From JACJXF01 sp964349045 (GTDB taxonomy: Bacteria > Bacteroidota > Bacteroidia > Bacteroidales > GCA-2748055), in assembly GCA_964349045.1 (NCBI GenBank), contig CAYGFI010000174.1, positions 1 through 9,892 of the forward strand: DNA of 9,892 nucleotides. The letters run 5' to 3'. The notes beneath the pieces are model-generated. The model was not told the DNA's origin. It saw only the letters and a program-made list of their open reading frames with translations, and did no database searches. A program made the translations under genes and the position numbers. Shown here one piece after another: positions 6,447 to 9,892 of the stretch. Numbering within the stretch: position 1 is the first letter of the stretch; every line of letters starts with the position of its first letter.

Positions 6447-7805
6447 ATGAGCCTGAAAATAATTGCAAATCAAATCAATACGCTCCGGAAGGAGAAAAAG
6501 TATAAGGAAGCGCTTGAAATATATAAAACTGAAATTCATGGACATTACAAACCTGCAGATATAAAAGCCGAACCGTGGATCATATTCAGCATTATGTTCT
6601 GCCTCAGGAAAATGAATAATCCGCGGGCTGCCCTGGATTTTTTTTCAAAAACAATGAAACTCAAAGCAGGACCGGACATCCCTGAACAGCTCATACGTGA
6701 ATATGGATGGAGCTTATTCAGCCAGGCAGATCAGAAGGTGGAAAATTACCATGACGATAATTTCATAATAACAGAAAATATACAAAGCATTGAAAAGGTC
6801 CTTGACTTTTTATCTTTCAGCAATGAATACCTTCTTTACACCAGGTTATTCTTCGTTTTGGCTGAGCTTGAAATGAAACGTGAAAACCCTCAATGGCCGG
6901 TAATCAGGAAGCGGCTTGAAAAATTTCTCCCGGGACAGTTTTCTTGTGAACCATCAACTATCAAAGTAAATATTAAAGGCCGTGAGAAGGATATGGAATT
7001 AGCTTCGGACCTGGAAAAATATTACATGCTTTATACAAAAACAGTATTTCAGCTTGGAGAGTTCGAGGTATGTATTCGATTGTGCAGGGAAGCTCTTGAA
7101 AAAGTAACACGATTTCACCACGGTAATAATCTCTGGATTACAAGACGTCTGGCCTTATGTTACACCAATACCGGGAACCTCGATAAAGCAATAGATGGAT
7201 TCGGGGAAATATTGAAACAAAAATCTGACTGGTTCATTCAAAATGAACTTGCCCTGCTTTTCTACCAGAAAAAGAATATTGAGAAGGCTCTTATTCTTGC
7301 CTGCACAGCAGCTCTTAATGGCGGCTTTTCGGAATACAAGGTAAACATGTTTATTCAGTTGGGACACATGTTTGGTGCCGCTAAAATCGATTTGCTCCCA
7401 TGCAGGCATTTTTTACTGTCCCTGGCTGTAAGGAAGGAAAAAGGATGGAAGGTTCCACTTGACCTTATAAATCTTGTTGAAACTTTTCAATGCGGCAGTA
7501 CGGATAAAACTGCAAAAGAACAATATGAAAGTTTGAAAAAGGAATGGATAAAAAGGATTGGTGACAAAAAAGAGAAGGATGAGTATATAGAAGGGATGGG
7601 GCAGGTATCCGCTGTGCTTCATGAAGGGAGCAATGGCGATGGCTTTATTAACGATGATGAAGGAAGAGGAATATATTTCAGGTTCCCGGTTGTAAAAGGA
7701 GATGCCAATTTAATAAAAAAAGGTTTGCGCGTCAGATTTATTGCTAAGAAGAAGGAATTTAAGGGCAAACAGGTCTGGAATGCAATTAAAGTAAACTTTA
7801 CTTGA
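6447..7805 (+). CDS. TPR protein with C-terminal cold-shock-like (OB-fold) domain, adaptation-operon accessory
   Basis: The protein has 452 residues. Helical repeat features run through most of it. A TPR-like unit is near the start (RKEKKYKEALEIYKTEI, about 14-30), with clearer ones at about 193-222 (YMLYTKTVFQLGEFEVCIRL) and 232-258 (RRLALCYTNTGNLDKAIDGFGEIL), continuing to about 290. After a lysine/glutamate-rich linker (about 355-382), residues 383-452 match a cold-shock-type OB fold: GMGQV, the RNP1-like DGFINDDEGR (398-407), the RNP2-like GIYFRFP (408-414), then GLRVRFIAKKKEFKGKQVWNAIKV. Cold-shock domains bind single-stranded RNA or DNA, and TPR arrays bind partner proteins; together this suggests an adaptor presenting nucleic acid to a complex (inference). 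It is cytosolic, with no signal peptide. It lies 29 bases after cas2 and is the last gene before the leader, so it is probably cotranscribed. I know no established name. Confidence 0.75.
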   Translation: MSLKIIANQINTLRKEKKYKEALEIYKTEIHGHYKPADIKAEPWIIFSIMFCLRKMNNPRAALDFFSKTMKLKAGPDIPEQLIREYGWSLFSQADQKVENYHDDNFIITENIQSIEKVLDFLSFSNEYLLYTRLFFVLAELEMKRENPQWPVIRKRLEKFLPGQFSCEPSTIKVNIKGREKDMELASDLEKYYMLYTKTVFQLGEFEVCIRLCREALEKVTRFHHGNNLWITRRLALCYTNTGNLDKAIDGFGEILKQKSDWFIQNELALLFYQKKNIEKALILACTAALNGGFSEYKVNMFIQLGHMFGAAKIDLLPCRHFLLSLAVRKEKGWKVPLDLINLVETFQCGSTDKTAKEQYESLKKEWIKRIGDKKEKDEYIEGMGQVSAVLHEGSNGDGFINDDEGRGIYFRFPVVKGDANLIKKGLRVRFIAKKKEFKGKQVWNAIKVNFT

Positions 7806-7820
7806 AAATTTTAAAGAAAC

Positions 7821-7837
7821 TAAGGAAATTTTCCTTA
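7821..7837 (+). terminator. Palindrome after the cas operon, possible terminator
   Basis: TAAGGAAA (7821-7828) and TTTCCTTA (7830-7837) are perfect reverse complements around a single central T, followed by AATTTTATGG. As RNA the stem would lose a few base pairs to the loop and is AU-rich, so it would be a weak Rho-independent terminator for transcription leaving the TPR gene. The alternative is a binding site for an integration host factor-like or other leader-binding protein. Confidence 0.35.
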
Positions 7838-7869
7838 ATTTTATGGATGCTTAAAATTTAAAAAGATAG

Positions 7870-7877
7870 TATTTTTG
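7870..7877 (+). promoter_or_regulatory. Bacteroidota-type -7 element, probable array promoter
   Basis: TATTTTTG matches the Bacteroidota sigma-ABfr -7 consensus TAnnTTTG exactly. Transcription would start near 7883-7886 and run about 90 bases of leader before the first repeat. No good -33 TTTG is visible about 20 bases upstream, so the assignment rests on one element in a T-rich region. Confidence 0.4.
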
Positions 7878-7975
7878 CGTATTGAAAAAATGGACTTTAA
7901 AAACCAAATTATCAGCTGTATTTTTTACTTACGTGGCAATAAAATATTAATTGTCAATCTATTATTAAGAGTACT

Positions 7976-9892
7976 GTCAGAAACTATAATCCATCAGAAT
8001 AAGGATTGAGACTAATATGAAACGAGGTTTACCATCGGCATCAACTTGTCAGAAACTATAATCCATCAGAATAAGGATTGAGACAATTAGATCGAAGTTG
8101 AGAACTTCCTTCAGCACTGTCAGAAACTATAATCCATCAGAATAAGGATTGAGACTTCAGATATTTCTTGTAAAGTCTTTTTAGATATGTCAGAAACTAT
8201 AATCCATCAGAATAAGGATTGAGACTGTATGTGTACGTGTCTTTGAATACGTAGCACGTCGTCAGAAACTATAATCCATCAGAATAAGGATTGAGACTTT
8301 CGGAGAATCATTCATAATATTTAGATTTAAGTGTCAGAAACTATAATCCATCAGAATAAGGATTGAGACTTAGAGCAATACCTATTATGACAATAATTGT
8401 GACAGTCAGAAACTATAATCCATCAGAATAAGGATTGAGACTATCAATCTAGCGACGCAATCAGTCGCTCCGTCCCGGTCAGAAACTATAATCCATCAGA
8501 ATAAGGATTGAGACATAGGACAAATGATTCTTTCCTGTGAACCGTCACCGTCAGAAACTATAATCCATCAGAATAAGGATTGAGACGTATAAAACAGCAG
8601 AGATATCTCTTAATTTGACCCGTCAGAAACTATAATCCATCAGAATAAGGATTGAGACTCGATTTCAGTTTGTGAACAAATTGTTTTCCCAGGTCAGAAA
8701 CTATAATCCATCAGAATAAGGATTGAGACTTTGTCAGACCGGCAGCGTTTATTATTTTTTGGTCGTCAGAAACTATAATCCATCAGAATAAGGATTGAGA
8801 CCTCATTTTTCGCGTGAATTGATGAAAAACCATCAGAGTCAGAAACTATAATCCATCAGAATAAGGATTGAGACAGTCAGGTACGTTCCACCGAACCTAA
8901 ACTGGATGTCAGAAACTATAATCCATCAGAATAAGGATTGAGACATTGGATGGATTGTTTAATTAAATATTTGAAAATTGTCAGAAACTATAATCCATCA
9001 GAATAAGGATTGAGACAGTTGTTATTTTCGTCAACCCATCTGTTGTTTAGTAGTCAGAAACTATAATCCATCAGAATAAGGATTGAGACTTTTCAGGTTT
9101 ACCGATAAATCCGATTGACCAAGTCAGAAACTATAATCCATCAGAATAAGGATTGAGACAATACCAATAATGCCACCCGTTGTAATACCAACGGTCAGAA
9201 ACTATAATCCATCAGAATAAGGATTGAGACTTTGACATAGCAGGCGAAAGAAATACAATTTATGTCAGAAACTATAATCCATCAGAATAAGGATTGAGAC
9301 ACTTATTATTTTGGAGTAATCTGCCCATAAATACTGTCAGAAACTATAATCCATCAGAATAAGGATTGAGACTATAACGATTCTGCAACAGGTAAACAAA
9401 TGCGTAATGTCAGAAACTATAATCCATCAGAATAAGGATTGAGACTAAGGCTTAAATTTTGTATCATGTTTTAGTTTGGTGTCAGAAACTATAATCCATC
9501 AGAATAAGGATTGAGACTTTTGATATTCCCACATAGCATTTTCACTGTGCTGTCAGAAACTATAATCCATCAGAATAAGGATTGAGACATCTTTTGAGTA
9601 TTTGTTAAGATTCCCGTGAGCCGTCAGAAACTATAATCCATCAGAATAAGGATTGAGACTCTCAATTTTTACAGTATTCAAAAAGTATATAATTGTCAGA
9701 AACTATAATCCATCAGAATAAGGATTGAGACCGCGAACGATATCGCCTTCCTCGTCCTTGTAGCAGTCAGAAACTATAATCCATCAGAATAAGGATTGAG
9801 ACCCCTGAACTTCGTCAGACGGAACTGATCTTTACCGGTCAGAAACTATAATCCATCAGAATAAGGATTGAGACTTCATAGAAATCAGCTTG
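7976..9892 (+). CRISPR. CRISPR array, 27 identical 37-nt repeats, 26 complete spacers; continues past window
   Basis: The repeat is 37 bases, begins GTCAGAAACTATAATCC and ends ATAAGGATTGAGAC; by eye all copies are identical. Repeats start at 7976, 8048, 8119, 8189, 8261, 8333, 8405, 8478, 8550, 8622, 8693, 8765, 8838, 8908, 8980, 9053, 9123, 9194, 9264, 9336, 9409, 9481, 9552, 9623, 9695, 9766 and 9838. Spacers are 33-36 bases, all different; the last (from 9875) is cut by the window edge. Within the repeat, AATCC (13-17) pairs with GGATT (28-32), with a possible extra U-G pair, forming a small hairpin; the last eight bases, ATTGAGAC, correspond to the usual type I/III 5' crRNA tag (commonly ATTGAAAC). 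Leader and cas genes are on the left, so the newest spacers should be nearest 7976. No degenerate repeat, hence no array end, is seen. Repeat type and ancillary genes suggest type III, but cas6 and the effector genes are not in the window. Confidence 0.99.

Larger units (their letters stand above)
7806..7975 (+). promoter_or_regulatory. CRISPR leader
   Basis: These 170 bases are strongly AT-rich and lie between the stop of the TPR gene and the first repeat. Position and composition are those of a leader, and the repeats' crRNA-tag end (ATTGAGAC) faces away from it, which places the leader on the correct side for + strand transcription of the array. It contains a palindrome (7821-7837), a TAnnTTTG promoter element (7870-7877) and, just before the repeat, AGAGTACT, which is the probable integration-adjacent sequence. 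A 39-codon open frame from 7890 runs into the first repeat but is not convincing as a gene. Confidence 0.8.

Noticed and set aside
6447..7805. The gene after cas2 as a divergent Cas6 or Cas10/Cas11 subunit
   Set aside because: No glycine-rich RAMP loop, HD motif or GGDD is visible; TPR-like helices and a cold-shock-like C-terminus explain the sequence better.
7890..8009. A 39-codon open frame in the leader running into the first CRISPR repeat
   Set aside because: It lies in the leader, has no coding texture, and ends at a stop built into every repeat.
8013..9837. Possible bias of spacers toward being antisense to coding sequence (several reverse complements read as plausible peptides, such as VDADGKPRFIL or ISKKTLQEISE)
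   Set aside because: Among the 13 spacers I translated (1-6 and 8-14), both strands had at least one open frame in every case, so short spacer length gives no discrimination without target matches.

Overview
The window looks like part of a Bacteroidota chromosome, probably from an uncultured or Bacteroidales-like lineage. Four signs point there: genes start without clear Shine-Dalgarno sequences, the leader holds a TAnnTTTG-type -7 element, the first gene is the tail of an AAA ATPase/DUF4143 protein with the family's usual PLWLFGFLY ending, and the primase has a BT4734/VirE-N-like domain. This assignment is inference; no rRNA or housekeeping marker is present.

Layout, all on the + strand: (1) 1-675, 3' end of an AAA/DUF4143 ATPase, the left flank of the locus. 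(2) 715-2025, a CARF-HEPN protein of the Cas02710 (TIGR02710) Csm6/Csx1-like group, notably AT-rich. (3) 2081-2464, a small protein resembling CRISPR-linked Rossmann-like proteins of the Csx15 kind, a candidate ring nuclease. (4) 2469-3887, a RecD/Dda-like SF1B helicase. (5) 3907-4881, Cas1. (6) 4907-5920, a CRISPR-associated primase-polymerase (CAPP). (7) 5935-6417, Cas2 with an extra N-terminal region of about 60 residues. (8) 6447-7805, a TPR protein with a C-terminal cold-shock-like domain. (9) 7806-7975, an AT-rich leader. (10) 7976 to the window end, a CRISPR array with 27 identical 37-nt repeats and 26 complete spacers of 33-36 nt; it runs off the right edge.

The genes from 2081 to 7805 are separated by only 4-29 bases and probably form one operon that ends at the leader. 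Its core is an enlarged spacer-acquisition module: Cas1 and Cas2 with a primase-polymerase between them, a helicase in front and a TPR/cold-shock protein behind. A reasonable model is that the helicase and the primase-polymerase make or repair duplex prespacers, Cas1-Cas2 inserts them next to the leader, and the TPR-CSD protein binds nucleic acid or acts as a scaffold. The CARF-HEPN RNase and its small neighbour would be the cyclic-oligoadenylate-triggered RNA-cutting arm and, possibly, its off-switch. Both imply a type III system, and the crRNA tag ATTGAGAC fits that. However, no cas10, cas7, cas5 or cas6 is in the window, so the effector complex must lie elsewhere or the locus works in trans.
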